A program made the position numbers and the translations under genes. 64,000 bases of DNA from Couchioplanes caeruleus (GTDB lineage: Bacteria; Actinomycetota; Actinomycetes; Mycobacteriales; Micromonosporaceae): NCBI RefSeq assembly GCF_023499255.1, contig NZ_CP092183.1:5886501-5950500 (forward strand), read 5' to 3'. Below are positions 48,700 to 57,323 of the stretch, one piece after another; within the stretch, counting starts at the first letter, position 1; every line of letters begins with the position of its first letter. Under the pieces are notes generated by a model that worked only from the letters and a program-made list of their open reading frames with translations, was not told the DNA's origin and did no database searches.

Positions 48700-48840
48700 C
48701 GACGCCCGGCGCGCGACACAGGGCATGTCCCGCGCCCGGCGACTCGGCCTGCCGGAGCCGCGGGCCCACCGTGCACCCCTTTCTGCGCCGCCACAGCGGC
48801 CGTTCCCGCCTGCGTGCGGGCGAATCAAGGAGCCAAGGCG

Positions 48841-50163
48841 ATGAAGATCAGAAGAAGAATGCTGCTCGCCGCCGCCACCGCGGTGGCCCTCGTGGGGCTG
48901 GTCGTACCAGCGGCCCGCCCCGCGTTCGCCGCCGCGCTGACCGAGGTGACGAGCTTCGGCGACAACCCCGGCGGCATGCGGATGCACATCTACGTCCCGG
49001 ACAACCGGCCCGCCCGGCCCGCCATCGTGGTGGCCATGCACGGCTGCGGCGGCTCGGGTCCGGGCTTCTACTCCGGCAGCGAGTTCGCCGCCCAGGCCGA
49101 CCGGTACGGCTTCCTGGTCATCTACCCGACCGCCACCCAGCAGGCCGGCTTCGGCAACTGCTTCGACACCTGGTCGGACGCGGCTAAGCGGCGCGGCGGC
49201 GGCAGCGACCCGGTGTCGATCGTCTCGATGATCACGTACGCGGAACGGCAGTACAACGGCGATCCGAACCGGGTGTACGCGACCGGCAGCTCGTCCGGCG
49301 GGATGATGACCAACGAGATGCTCGCGCTGTACCCCGACGTGTTCAAGGCCGGCGCGGCGTTCATGGGTGTGCCGTTCGGCTGCTTCGCCAACGCCGCCGA
49401 CTACCCGCCCGGCACCAGCAAGTGCACCGGCGGCAGCATGGACCGGACCCCGCAGCAGTGGGGTGACCTGGTGCGGGGCGCGTACCCGGGCTACAGCGGC
49501 CCGCGCCCGCGCATGCAGCTGTGGCACGGCACCAGCGACACGCTCGTGCCGTACTCGCTGCTGCAGGAGGAGATCGAGCAGTGGACCAACGTGTTCGGGC
49601 TGAGCCAGACGCCGACCTCCTCCGACACGCCGCAGCCGGGCTGGAACCGGCGCCGGTACGCCGACAGCTCCGGCACGGTCCAGGTCGAGGCGTACAGCAT
49701 CCAGGGCGCCGGGCACAGCCTGCCGAGCGCCGGCATGGCCGCGTACGCGGTCGCGTTCTTCGGTCTTGACGGCACGAGCACGCCGCCGTCGACTCCCCCG
49801 TCCACGCCGCCGTCGGGGCCGCCGCCCTCCGACCCGCCGGTCTCGACCACGTGCCGGGTCTCCGCCACGGTGAACGCGTGGAACTCCGGGCTGACCGAGA
49901 CCCTCACCATCACCAACACGGGCACCACCGCCGTCAACGGCTGGTCGCTGGCGTTCGTCCTGCCGGGCGGACAGACCATCACCTCGGGCTGGAACGCGAG
50001 CTACGCGCCGGCGTCGGGCCGGGTGACGGCGACGAACGCGAGCTACAACGGCGCGATCGCCCCGAACGCCTCGGTCAGCATCGGGTTCCAGGCGAACCAC
50101 ACCGGCAACACGGCCCAGGCGGGCGGCTTCACCCTGAACAACAGCCCCTGCAGCGCTGCCTGA
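48841..50163 (+). CDS. Secreted PHB-depolymerase-type esterase with CBM2 (440 aa)
   Basis: Signal peptide (MKIRRRMLLAAATAVALVGL, cleavage near FAAAL at 31). The alpha/beta-hydrolase domain has VVAMHGCGGSGPGFYSGSEF (oxyanion region), the nucleophile in YATGSSSGGMMTNEMLA, LWHGTSDTLVPYSLLQEEIE (catalytic Asp) and YSIQGAGHSLPSAGM (His). This is the LpqC/esterase family that includes feruloyl and acetylxylan esterases. A repetitive TPPSTPPSTPPSGPPPS linker leads to a CBM2 (CRVSATVNAWNSGLTETLTI, NGWSLAFVLPGGQTITSGWN). It fits plant-wall deacylation. AAGGAG lies 9 nt before the ATG. Confidence 0.92.
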   Translation: MKIRRRMLLAAATAVALVGLVVPAARPAFAAALTEVTSFGDNPGGMRMHIYVPDNRPARPAIVVAMHGCGGSGPGFYSGSEFAAQADRYGFLVIYPTATQQAGFGNCFDTWSDAAKRRGGGSDPVSIVSMITYAERQYNGDPNRVYATGSSSGGMMTNEMLALYPDVFKAGAAFMGVPFGCFANAADYPPGTSKCTGGSMDRTPQQWGDLVRGAYPGYSGPRPRMQLWHGTSDTLVPYSLLQEEIEQWTNVFGLSQTPTSSDTPQPGWNRRRYADSSGTVQVEAYSIQGAGHSLPSAGMAAYAVAFFGLDGTSTPPSTPPSTPPSGPPPSDPPVSTTCRVSATVNAWNSGLTETLTITNTGTTAVNGWSLAFVLPGGQTITSGWNASYAPASGRVTATNASYNGAIAPNASVSIGFQANHTGNTAQAGGFTLNNSPCSAA

Positions 50164-50169
50164 GTCAGA

Positions 50170-50991
50170 TCACGCGGTTGCCGGGCGCAGCTCCAGCAGG
50201 CCTTCCGCAACGGCTCGGGCGGGTTCCCGGTACGCCGTCTCGAGCTCGCGGAAGAGCTTCTGCGCCCGGACCGCGGGCCAGTCCGGCGGCAGGTGCTCCA
50301 CCGGCAGGCGCGGATCCCGCCGGATGGCGTGCAGCCATTCCGCGATCAGCATGAGGCGGGCGGCGAGCGGGTCGCTCATCTGCGCGGTTCCGTCCCAGCG
50401 GGCCAGGAAGGCGGTGTACGCGGCGGCGAGCGCGGGCACGTCGTACGCGTCGCCGACCATGACGCGGATGTCGGTGCGGGAGCCGGCGCGCGCGTGGAAG
50501 ACCCGGGCGTGGGCGTCGAGGCCGAGGCTGCTGACGATGTGGTCGGCGGCCACCTCGCCGGGCGCGATCCACAGCCCGCCCTGCAGCGGCCCGAAGCCGG
50601 CCCAGGCCAGCTGGGAGCGCAGGTCGTGGCGCTGGCGTTGCCAGGACTCGGGCAGCGAGAAGCTCAGCAGCGTCCAGGTGCCGTCCCACCGGTCGTTGAC
50701 CGCGCCGGCGCCCCAGATCCGGTCGCGCCCGTCGCGCAGCAGCGCCGTGGACCGCTCGGTGAGACCGATGTACACGCGGCGGCCGTGGCGCTCCCGGTGC
50801 AGCAGGCCGCGGCCGGCCATCCGGGTCAGGGTGGAGCGGGCGGCGTGCGCGGAGATGCCCAGCCGGTCGCAGACGTCGATCACGCTGCCGGTGAACACGC
50901 ACAGGTCGCGGTCGAGCAGGTAGTCACCGAAAAGCATCAGCAGCAGGGTCTGCGGGCGGGGCCCGGCCTCCGCGGTCTCCGTCGACGGCAT
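50170..50991 (-). CDS. PaaX-family regulator, copy 2 (273 aa)
   Basis: Shorter PaaX paralogue: winged helix LLMLFGDYLLDRDLCVFTGS and RLGISAHAARSTLTRMAGRG, middle domain RWDGTWTLLSFSLPESWQRQ with RSQLAWAGFGPLQGGLWIAP, and C-terminal LPVEHLPPDWPAVRAQKLFR. It is divergent from the nine-gene uptake/CoA-ligase operon and probably represses it through the inverted repeat at 51001-51040. Effector would be the CoA ester made by the operon's ligase, by analogy with PaaX and phenylacetyl-CoA. ATG 50991 is preferred to the longer frame. Confidence 0.9.
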   Translation of the reverse strand: MPSTETAEAGPRPQTLLLMLFGDYLLDRDLCVFTGSVIDVCDRLGISAHAARSTLTRMAGRGLLHRERHGRRVYIGLTERSTALLRDGRDRIWGAGAVNDRWDGTWTLLSFSLPESWQRQRHDLRSQLAWAGFGPLQGGLWIAPGEVAADHIVSSLGLDAHARVFHARAGSRTDIRVMVGDAYDVPALAAAYTAFLARWDGTAQMSDPLAARLMLIAEWLHAIRRDPRLPVEHLPPDWPAVRAQKLFRELETAYREPARAVAEGLLELRPATA

Positions 50992-51000
50992 GCGCTGAAT

Positions 51001-51042
51001 GTTAGGCAGAATATTGACGGCCGTGTAGGAAGCGCCTAACTT
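51001..51042 (+). promoter_or_regulatory. Operon promoter overlapped by a 7-bp inverted repeat
   Basis: TTGACG (51014-51019) and TAACTT (51037-51042) are spaced by 17 bp and point into the ABC transporter operon. GTTAGGC at 51001-51007 and GCCTAAC at 51034-51040 form a perfect inverted repeat that brackets the -35 and overlaps the -10. The PaaX copy 2 gene starts 10 bp to the left, so it is the likely binder. Confidence 0.65.
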
Positions 51043-51085
51043 CGTGCTCATCCGCACAGCAGAACCCCTCGCTGAGGAGGTACCG

Positions 51086-52267
51086 GTGCGCAGACCCACG
51101 CCCTTCCTCGTCGCTCTCCTGCTCGCCGCCGCCGTGGCCGGCTGCGGCGACGACCCGTCCGGTTCGGACGATCCGATCCGCCTCGGCCAGATCGTCTCGC
51201 TGACCGGGAACTACTCGCCGCTGGGCAGCGAGAACCAGAAGTCGGTCGCCTTGGCGGTCGAGCAGCTCAACAGCGCCGGCGGCATCGGCGGGCGGCGCGT
51301 CGAGCTGACCGTCCGCGACGACAAGAGCCTGCCCGACCAGGCCGTGCTGGCCTTCAACGACCTCCGGAGGAAGTCCGACGCGATCATCGGCTCGCCGTTC
51401 TCCAACTCCGCGCTGGCGACCCTGCCGCTGGTCGACCGCGAGCAGATCCCGTACGTCTCGCTGACGCCCGCGGACGAGCAGGTGCGGCCGGTCCACCCGT
51501 ACGTGTTCGTGGTCCCCGCGACGTCGGGCACGTACGCCGAGGCCACCCTCCGGTACCTGCAGGCCACCCAGATCACCCGGCTCGCCGTCGCGTACGACAC
51601 CCGGAGCAGCTACGCGGTGGCCGGCTACAAGGGACTGCAGGCCGCGGCGGCGCGGTACGGCGTGACCCTCGGCCCCGTCGAGGAGTTCCAGACCACCGCC
51701 ACCGAGTTCGGCGCGGTCTTCACCCACGTCCGGTCCTCCTCCGCGCAGGCCCTCATGGTGTGGGCCACCGGCGCCCCCGCCGTCGCGCTCACCAAGCAGT
51801 ACGCGGCCGCCGGCCTGAAGATCCCGCTGATCCTCACCGGCGCCCAGGCGAGCAAGCTGTTCCTGGACCCGGCCGGTCCCGCCGCGGAGGGCGCGACCGT
51901 GGCGAGCTCCATCGGCGTGGTCGGCGACGCCCTGCCGGCCGGCGCGCAGAAGACCGCGGTCGAGGAGCTGGCCACGGCGTTCCGCACCAAGCACGGCTAC
52001 CCGCCGCCGCAGTTCGCCCAGGACGGCTACAGCGGGGTGAAGCTGCTCGCGGCCGCGATCGGGAAGGCCGGCGGGACCGACCGTGCGAAGGTCCGCGATG
52101 CCCTGGAGGGCCTCACGCTCACCACGCCGAACGGCACCTACCGCTACTCGGCGACCGACCACAGCGGACTGACCGCCGACTACATCGCCATCACCACCGT
52201 ACGGTCCGGGGCCTTCGTGCCCACCGACTACAGCAGGGCGAAGCTCGCCACGCTCGGCGGCCGGTGA
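51086..52267 (+). CDS. Branched-chain-type ABC substrate-binding lipoprotein (393 aa)
   Basis: Type I periplasmic-binding fold of the HAAT/LivK family. The signal RRPTPFLVALLLAAAVAGC ends in lipobox VAGC. The mature part has LGQIVSLTGNYSPLGSENQK, LNSAGGIGGRRVELTVRDDK and IGSPFSNSALATLPLVDREQ, then TYAEATLRYLQATQITRLAV. The GTG at 51086 has GAGGAGG upstream; the longer frame to 51044 lacks this. First gene of the operon; its stop overlaps the next ATG (ATGA). The ligand is unknown, probably an aromatic or other carboxylic acid given the enzymes encoded downstream. Confidence 0.9.
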   Translation: MRRPTPFLVALLLAAAVAGCGDDPSGSDDPIRLGQIVSLTGNYSPLGSENQKSVALAVEQLNSAGGIGGRRVELTVRDDKSLPDQAVLAFNDLRRKSDAIIGSPFSNSALATLPLVDREQIPYVSLTPADEQVRPVHPYVFVVPATSGTYAEATLRYLQATQITRLAVAYDTRSSYAVAGYKGLQAAAARYGVTLGPVEEFQTTATEFGAVFTHVRSSSAQALMVWATGAPAVALTKQYAAAGLKIPLILTGAQASKLFLDPAGPAAEGATVASSIGVVGDALPAGAQKTAVEELATAFRTKHGYPPPQFAQDGYSGVKLLAAAIGKAGGTDRAKVRDALEGLTLTTPNGTYRYSATDHSGLTADYIAITTVRSGAFVPTDYSRAKLATLGGR

Positions 52268-53043
52268 TGGCCGCCGGAGCCGCCCTGGCGGTCTCCGGGG
52301 CGAGCCGGGCGTTCGGCGGCGTGTACGCCGTCCGCGACGTCAGCCTGACCCTCGCCCCGGGAGAGCTGCGCGGGCTCATCGGCCCGAACGGCGCCGGCAA
52401 GTCCACCCTGTTCGCGCTCATCGGCGGCCAGCTCCGGGCGGACACCGGCACGGTACGGCTGGACGGCCTGCGGGTCGACCGGCTGCCCGCCGACCGCCGG
52501 GCCCGGCTCGGCGTCGGCGTGGTGTTCCAGGCGGCCCGCGTCTTCCCCGGCATGACCGTGCTGGAGAACGTGATGGTGGGCGCGCACGGCACGACCGGAG
52601 CCGGGTTCCTGACGGCGATGCTGCGGCTGCCCGCCCATCACCGCGAGGAACGGCTCATCCGCGACCGCGCCCGCGCGTGCCTGGCCCGTACCGGGCTGGC
52701 CGGCTGGGCGGACCGCCCGGCCGAGGCGTTGCCGCTGGGTCAGCAGCGCGCCCTGCAACTGGCGCGCGCGCTGTGCGGGCAGCCCCGGCTGCTGCTGCTC
52801 GACGAGCCGGCCTCCGGCCTGCGCGCGGCCGAGCGGGAGCGGCTGTCGGCGCTGCTGACCGAGCTGCGCGACGAGGGGATCACGATGCTGCTCGTCGAGC
52901 ACGACGTCGCGTTCGTGATGCGGGTCGCCGACCGCGTCACCGTGCTCGACCTGGGACGGGTCATCGCCGAGGGCTCCCCCGCCGACGTCCGCGCCGATCC
53001 GGTGGTGATCGACGCGTACCTGGGCGCCGGGAGCCCGGCGTGA
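52267..53043 (+). CDS. livG: ABC transporter ATP-binding protein, LivG type (258 aa)
   Basis: Walker A LIGPNGAGKSTLFALIGG, Q-loop region VVFQAARVFPGMTVLENVMV, a degenerate signature (ALPLGQQRALQLARALCGQP in place of LSGGQ), Walker B RLLLLDEPASGLRAAERERL and switch His in LLVEHDVAFVMRVADRVTV. The late AEGSPADVRADPVVIDAYLG is typical of LivG. The weak signature motif is a mild oddity but all catalytic residues are kept. Overlaps its neighbours by 1 and 4 nt. Confidence 0.92.
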   Translation: MAAGAALAVSGASRAFGGVYAVRDVSLTLAPGELRGLIGPNGAGKSTLFALIGGQLRADTGTVRLDGLRVDRLPADRRARLGVGVVFQAARVFPGMTVLENVMVGAHGTTGAGFLTAMLRLPAHHREERLIRDRARACLARTGLAGWADRPAEALPLGQQRALQLARALCGQPRLLLLDEPASGLRAAERERLSALLTELRDEGITMLLVEHDVAFVMRVADRVTVLDLGRVIAEGSPADVRADPVVIDAYLGAGSPA

Positions 53044-53729
53044 GCGCCGTGGCCGAGGCCCGCGGGCTCGTCGTGCGCTACTCCGGGGCCACCGCGCTGG
53101 ACGGTGTCGACCTGACCGTCGGCGAGCACGAGCTGGTCGCGCTGATCGGCGCCAACGGCGCGGGCAAGACGAGCCTCGTCCGCGCGCTGTCCGGTCTGGT
53201 CCGGCCGGACGCCGGGCAGGTCGTCGTGCACGGCCGGCTGGCCCAGGTGCCCGAGGGCCGCGAGATGTTCGCCGGGCTCAGCGTCGACGACAACCTGCGC
53301 CTCGGCGGCTGGCGCAACGGCCGCGCCGGACGCGCCACCGGGCCGGTCTACGAGCTCATGCCGGAGCTGGCCGCGGTGCGGCACCGCGCGGCGGGCACGC
53401 TCTCCGGCGGTCAGCAGCAGATGGTGGCGATCGGGCGCGCGCTGATGGCGCGGCCGGACGTGCTCGTCGTCGACGAGCTCAGCCTCGGCCTGGCGCCGAA
53501 GGTCGTCGACGTGCTCGTCGGTCACCTGCGCCGGTTGCACGCCGAGCGCGGGCTGGCGGTGCTGCTGATCGAGCAGAACGCCCGCCTCGCCCTCGAGCTG
53601 TGCGACCGCGGGTACGTGCTGGAGGCCGGCCGGGTCGTGCTGCACGGCGACGCCGGCCGGCTGGCCCGCGATCCCCGGGTGGCCGCCGCCTATCTGGGCG
53701 GGCACGTCGCGGCGGAGGAGCCGCGATGA
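53040..53729 (+). CDS. livF: ABC transporter ATP-binding protein, LivF type (229 aa)
   Basis: Walker A ALIGANGAGKTSLVRALSGL, LivF hallmark AQVPEGREMFAGLSVDDNL, signature TLSGGQQQMVAIGRALMARP, Walker B VLVVDELSLGLAPKVVDVLV (DEL rather than DEP, Glu kept) and switch His replaced by Gln in LLIEQNARLALELCDRGYVL, as is normal for LivF. GTG at 53040 overlaps the LivG stop; its own stop overlaps the next start. Confidence 0.92.
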   Translation: MSAVAEARGLVVRYSGATALDGVDLTVGEHELVALIGANGAGKTSLVRALSGLVRPDAGQVVVHGRLAQVPEGREMFAGLSVDDNLRLGGWRNGRAGRATGPVYELMPELAAVRHRAAGTLSGGQQQMVAIGRALMARPDVLVVDELSLGLAPKVVDVLVGHLRRLHAERGLAVLLIEQNARLALELCDRGYVLEAGRVVLHGDAGRLARDPRVAAAYLGGHVAAEEPR

Positions 53730-54586
53730 GCGACCTGCTGGGATATCTGCTCACCGGGCTCGGCATCGGCGCCGGCTTCGCGCTCGTCGGCAGCGGCATG
53801 GTGGTCATCCACCGGGTCACCCGGGTGGTCAACCTGGCCCAGGGCGCGTTCGCGGTGCTCGCGGCGATGCTGACCGCCACGCTGCTGGCCACCGGGCTGC
53901 CGCACGGGCTCGCCGAGGCGGCCGGGGTGCTCGTCGCGGCGGGCGCCGGGGTGCTGGCCGGGGTCGTCGCGATCGGCCGGCCCGGCACGGAGCCCGGAGC
54001 GGCGCTGATCATCACGCTCGGCCTCGGAGTGCTCGCGTACGCCGTGGAGGTGACCGTGTGGGGTGACCAGCCGCGCTCGTACGCCGGGCTGCCGGGGGCG
54101 GTCACGCTGGGCGGCGCCCGGATCCAGGCGCACCACCTGCTCGTCATCACGGTCACGCTGCCGGTGTTCGCCGCGCTCACGGCGTTCTTCCGCGGCACCG
54201 ACCCGGGCAAGGCGCTGACCGCGTGCGCGGAGAACCCGTACGCGGCCCGGGTGGTCGGCATCGACGTACGCCGGATGGGCCTGCTCGCGTTCGGGCTGGG
54301 CGGCGCCCTGGGCGGCCTCGCCGGCGTGCTGCTCACGCCGGTGCAGCAGGTCACCTTCGACAGCGACGTGACCCTGATCGTCAACGGCTTCGCCGCCGCG
54401 GTGCTCGGCGGGCTGACCCGCCCGGGGGTCACCCTCGCCGGCGGGCTGCTGCTGGGCGTGGCACAGACCCTGATCGCCGGGTACGGCGGCGGTGCCCATC
54501 AGCTCGAGATCGCGCTGCTGGTGATGCTGGCCGTGATGGTCACGCAGGCGGTCCGCGCCGGTTCGGTCCCGGAGGCGGCGCGATGA
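53726..54586 (+). CDS. livH: Branched-chain-type ABC permease, LivH type (286 aa)
   Basis: About eight hydrophobic helices. GLGIGAGFALVGSGMVVIHR and VTRVVNLAQGAFAVLAAML match the LivH N-terminus (N-x-A-Q-G), and RVVGIDVRRMGLLAFGLGGA with LGGLAGVLLTPVQQVTFDS is the conserved loop region that contacts the ATPase. ATG overlaps the LivF stop by 4 nt. Confidence 0.92.
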   Translation: MSDLLGYLLTGLGIGAGFALVGSGMVVIHRVTRVVNLAQGAFAVLAAMLTATLLATGLPHGLAEAAGVLVAAGAGVLAGVVAIGRPGTEPGAALIITLGLGVLAYAVEVTVWGDQPRSYAGLPGAVTLGGARIQAHHLLVITVTLPVFAALTAFFRGTDPGKALTACAENPYAARVVGIDVRRMGLLAFGLGGALGGLAGVLLTPVQQVTFDSDVTLIVNGFAAAVLGGLTRPGVTLAGGLLLGVAQTLIAGYGGGAHQLEIALLVMLAVMVTQAVRAGSVPEAAR

Positions 54587-55533
54587 GGGCCCGCACGGTC
54601 CTCGCCGCCGCCGCGGTCACGCTGGCGCTGCCCCTGCTGCTACCGGAACGGCACCTGCCCGTGTACGTCCTGCTGCTGCTGGCCGCCACGGTCACGGCCG
54701 GCGTGTCGCTGCTGATGGGGTACGCCGGGCAGGTGTCGCTGGGCCAGGCGGCGTTCTACGCGATCGGGGCGTACGCCGCCGGGCTGTCGGCGGTGCACGG
54801 CGTACCGACCTTGGCCGGGCTGCTCATCGCCCCCGTCGTCGCGGCGCTCGCGGCCGTCGTGGTCGGTGCGCCCCTGCTGCGGCTGCGCGGGCACCACCTG
54901 GCCTTCGCCACGCTGGCCGTGCACCTGATCCTGCTGTCGCTGCTCGGGCAGGGCACCTGGGCCGGCGGCGCGATCGGCCTGCAGGGCATCCCGCCGCTGT
55001 CCCTGGCGGGCGTTGTGCTGCGCGACGACGTCGGATACGCGTACGTGGCCTGGGGTGTGCTCGCCGTAGTGCTGCTGGTCAGCCGCAACGTCGTCGACTC
55101 GCGGGCCGGCCGGGGCCTGCGCGCGGCGGCCGGCAGCGAGATCGCGGCGGCCGCCGGTGGCGTACCGGTCGGCGCTTACCGGCTCGTGGTCTTCGCGCTC
55201 TCCGCGGCGTTCGCGGGCCTGGCCGGCGGCGTGTACGCCTTCTACCTCGGCTACCTCGCGCCCGGCTCGTTCCCGCTGCTGCTGTCCGTCGAGGTCGTCG
55301 TGATGGCCGTGGTGGGCGGCCTCGGCACGATCACCGGTCCGGTCGCCGGCGCGGCGGTCATCACGCTGCTGGTCCAGGCGCTCAACCAGCTCGGCACCCG
55401 TCCGGGCATGCCGAGCTACGCGCCGGCCGCCCTGTCCTACGCGGTCTACGCGCTGCTGCTCATCGCCGTGGTCCGCTACCTGCCCCGCGGCATCGTCCCC
55501 GCGGTGGCCGTGCTCCGGAGGAGAACGTCATGA
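54583..55533 (+). CDS. livM: Branched-chain-type ABC permease, LivM type (316 aa)
   Basis: The protein has the LivM core GVSLLMGYAGQVSLGQAAFY then AIGAYAAGL, LRLRGHHLAFATLAVHLILL, and the ATPase-contact loop AAAGGVPVGAYRLVVFALSA before GGLGTITGPVAGAAVITL. About nine hydrophobic segments. It pairs with LivH. Start and stop overlap both neighbours by 4 nt (ATGA). Confidence 0.92.
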   Translation: MRARTVLAAAAVTLALPLLLPERHLPVYVLLLLAATVTAGVSLLMGYAGQVSLGQAAFYAIGAYAAGLSAVHGVPTLAGLLIAPVVAALAAVVVGAPLLRLRGHHLAFATLAVHLILLSLLGQGTWAGGAIGLQGIPPLSLAGVVLRDDVGYAYVAWGVLAVVLLVSRNVVDSRAGRGLRAAAGSEIAAAAGGVPVGAYRLVVFALSAAFAGLAGGVYAFYLGYLAPGSFPLLLSVEVVVMAVVGGLGTITGPVAGAAVITLLVQALNQLGTRPGMPSYAPAALSYAVYALLLIAVVRYLPRGIVPAVAVLRRRTS

Positions 55534-56441
55534 GACTCGACGGCAAGGTCGCGATCGTGACCGGCAGCGGCCGGGGGCTCGGCCTCGCGTACGCCAAGGC
55601 GCTCGCCGCGGCCGGCGCGGCGGTCGTGGTGAACGATCTGGACGCCGAGGCGGTGGACAGCGCGGTGGCGCAGATCGCCGGCGCGGGCGGCCGGGCCACG
55701 GGGGTGGCCGCCCGCGTCGGCGACAGCGCGACGGCCCGGGCCCTCGCCGACGCCGCGATCGACGGGTTCGGCCGGCTCGACGTGCTGGTCACCAACGCCG
55801 GCGTGCTGCGGGACCGGGTGCTGTGGAAGATGACCGACGACGACTTCGACACCGTCGTCCGGGTGCACCTGCGCGGGACGTTCACCTGCGCCCGCGAGGC
55901 CGCCGTCCGCATGCGCGAGCAGGGCGGGGGCGGCCGGCTCATCCTGATCTCGTCGCCGGCGGGCCAGCGCGGAAACTTCGGCCAGACCAACTACGCCGCC
56001 GCCAAGGCCGGCATCGCCGCCATGGCCCGCACGTGGGCGCTCGAGCTGGCCCGCAGCGGCATCACGGTGAACGCGGTCGTGCCGGTCGCCGCCACCGAGA
56101 TGACCAGGACGATCCCGGCCTTCGCGCCCGTGATCGAGGAGTCCGAGCGGACCGGCCGGCCACTGCCCGGATGGCTGCGGCGCGACGAGGGACTGGGAAC
56201 CCCGGAGGACGCGGCCGGCCTGGTCGTCTTCCTCGCCTCGGACGCCGCGCAGGACGTCACCGGCCAGGCGATCGGCATCGGCGGCGACCGGCTCGCGCTG
56301 TGGGGCCATCCGTACGAGAAGACCGTGGCGTTCCGGGACGGCGGGTGGAGCGCCGACGCGATCGCCGAGGCGTGGCACGGCGGGGCCGGTGCCGAGCCGG
56401 AGACGTACGGCATCCCCGCGCCGAAGGCCCCGGAGGCGTAG
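55530..56441 (+). CDS. SDR oxidoreductase, MFE-2/3-hydroxyacyl-CoA dehydrogenase-like (303 aa)
   Basis: Cofactor motif AIVTGSGRGLGLAYAKALAA, DLDAEAVDSAVAQIAGAG, TNAGVLRDRVLWKMTDDDFD, catalytic Ser in LILISSPAGQRGNFGQTNYA with YAAAKAG, and an extended C-terminal region beyond the usual 250 residues (WGHPYEKTVAFRDGGWSADA). The RDR-WKMTDDDFD segment resembles the hydroxyacyl-CoA dehydrogenase domain of multifunctional enzyme type 2. With the MaoC hydratase and acyl-CoA ligase encoded downstream, a beta-oxidation-like role is likely. Start overlaps livM stop. Confidence 0.85.
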   Translation: MRLDGKVAIVTGSGRGLGLAYAKALAAAGAAVVVNDLDAEAVDSAVAQIAGAGGRATGVAARVGDSATARALADAAIDGFGRLDVLVTNAGVLRDRVLWKMTDDDFDTVVRVHLRGTFTCAREAAVRMREQGGGGRLILISSPAGQRGNFGQTNYAAAKAGIAAMARTWALELARSGITVNAVVPVAATEMTRTIPAFAPVIEESERTGRPLPGWLRRDEGLGTPEDAAGLVVFLASDAAQDVTGQAIGIGGDRLALWGHPYEKTVAFRDGGWSADAIAEAWHGGAGAEPETYGIPAPKAPEA

Positions 56442-57323
56442 ATGGACGTGGCGTCGCTGACCGCGATCGACGTGCACACGCACGCCGAGATCAGCCGGGA
56501 CGGGCACCCCTCGCTCGACCCGGAGCTGATGGGCGCCTCCGCGGCGTACTTCGGGGTGGGGGCGGGCCGGCAGCCGACGATCGACGAGACGGCGCGGTAC
56601 TACCGGGAGCGCCGGATGGCGGCCGTGGTCTTCACCGTCGACGCGGAGCACACCACCGGGCATCCGCGGATCAGCAACGAGGAGATCGCCGCGAGCTGCG
56701 CGGCGCACCCGGACGTGCTCATCCCGTTCGCCAGTGTGGACCCGCACAAGGGACGTGCGGGCGTGCGCGAGGCGCGCCGGCTGGTCGTCGAGCACGGCGT
56801 CCGGGGCTTCAAGTTCCATCCGAGCCTGCAGGGCTTCGCGCCGGACGACCGGATGGCGTACCCGCTGTACGAGGCGATCGAGGAGTTGGGCGTACCCGCG
56901 CTGTTCCACACCGGACAGACCGGGATCGGGGCGGGCGTCCGCGGCGGGGGCGGGATCCGGCTGCGGTACTCGAACCCGATGCTCGTGGACGACGTGGCCG
57001 TCGACTTCCCGGACCTGCGGATCATCCTGGCCCACCCGTCGTTCCCGTGGCAGGACGAGGCGCTGGCGGTGGCCACGCACAAGCCGCACGTGCACATCGA
57101 CCTGTCCGGCTGGTCGCCGAAGTACTTCCCGCCGCAGCTCGTGCGCTACGCCAACTCGCTGCTGCAGGACAAGGTGCTGTTCGGCTCGGACTACCCGGTC
57201 ATCACCCCGGACCGGTGGCTGGCCGACTTCGACCGGCTCGACATCAAGCCGGAGGTCCGGCCCAAGATCCTCAAGGAGAACGCCGCCCGCCTGCTGGGCC
57301 TGGACGAGGAGGACGCATCGTGA
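56442..57323 (+). CDS. Amidohydrolase 2-family metallohydrolase or decarboxylase (293 aa)
   Basis: TIM-barrel metalloenzyme: HxH at His12 and His14 in TAIDVHTHAEISRDGHPSLD, metal or substrate His in GFKFHPSLQGFAPDD, LFHTGQTGIGAG, IILAHPSFPWQDEALAVATH and the catalytic Asp in LFGSDYPVITPDRWL. The family includes lactonases such as LigI and decarboxylases such as ACMSD and gamma-resorcylate decarboxylase. It directly abuts the SDR stop and overlaps the MaoC GTG. Which reaction it catalyses cannot be decided from sequence alone. Confidence 0.85.
   Translation: MDVASLTAIDVHTHAEISRDGHPSLDPELMGASAAYFGVGAGRQPTIDETARYYRERRMAAVVFTVDAEHTTGHPRISNEEIAASCAAHPDVLIPFASVDPHKGRAGVREARRLVVEHGVRGFKFHPSLQGFAPDDRMAYPLYEAIEELGVPALFHTGQTGIGAGVRGGGGIRLRYSNPMLVDDVAVDFPDLRIILAHPSFPWQDEALAVATHKPHVHIDLSGWSPKYFPPQLVRYANSLLQDKVLFGSDYPVITPDRWLADFDRLDIKPEVRPKILKENAARLLGLDEEDAS

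Noticed and set aside
51086..55533. Simple leucine/isoleucine/valine importer
   Set aside because: Translational coupling to an SDR, amidohydrolase, MaoC hydratase and acyl-CoA synthetase argues for a catabolic acid as substrate, although the transporter family itself is the branched-chain type.
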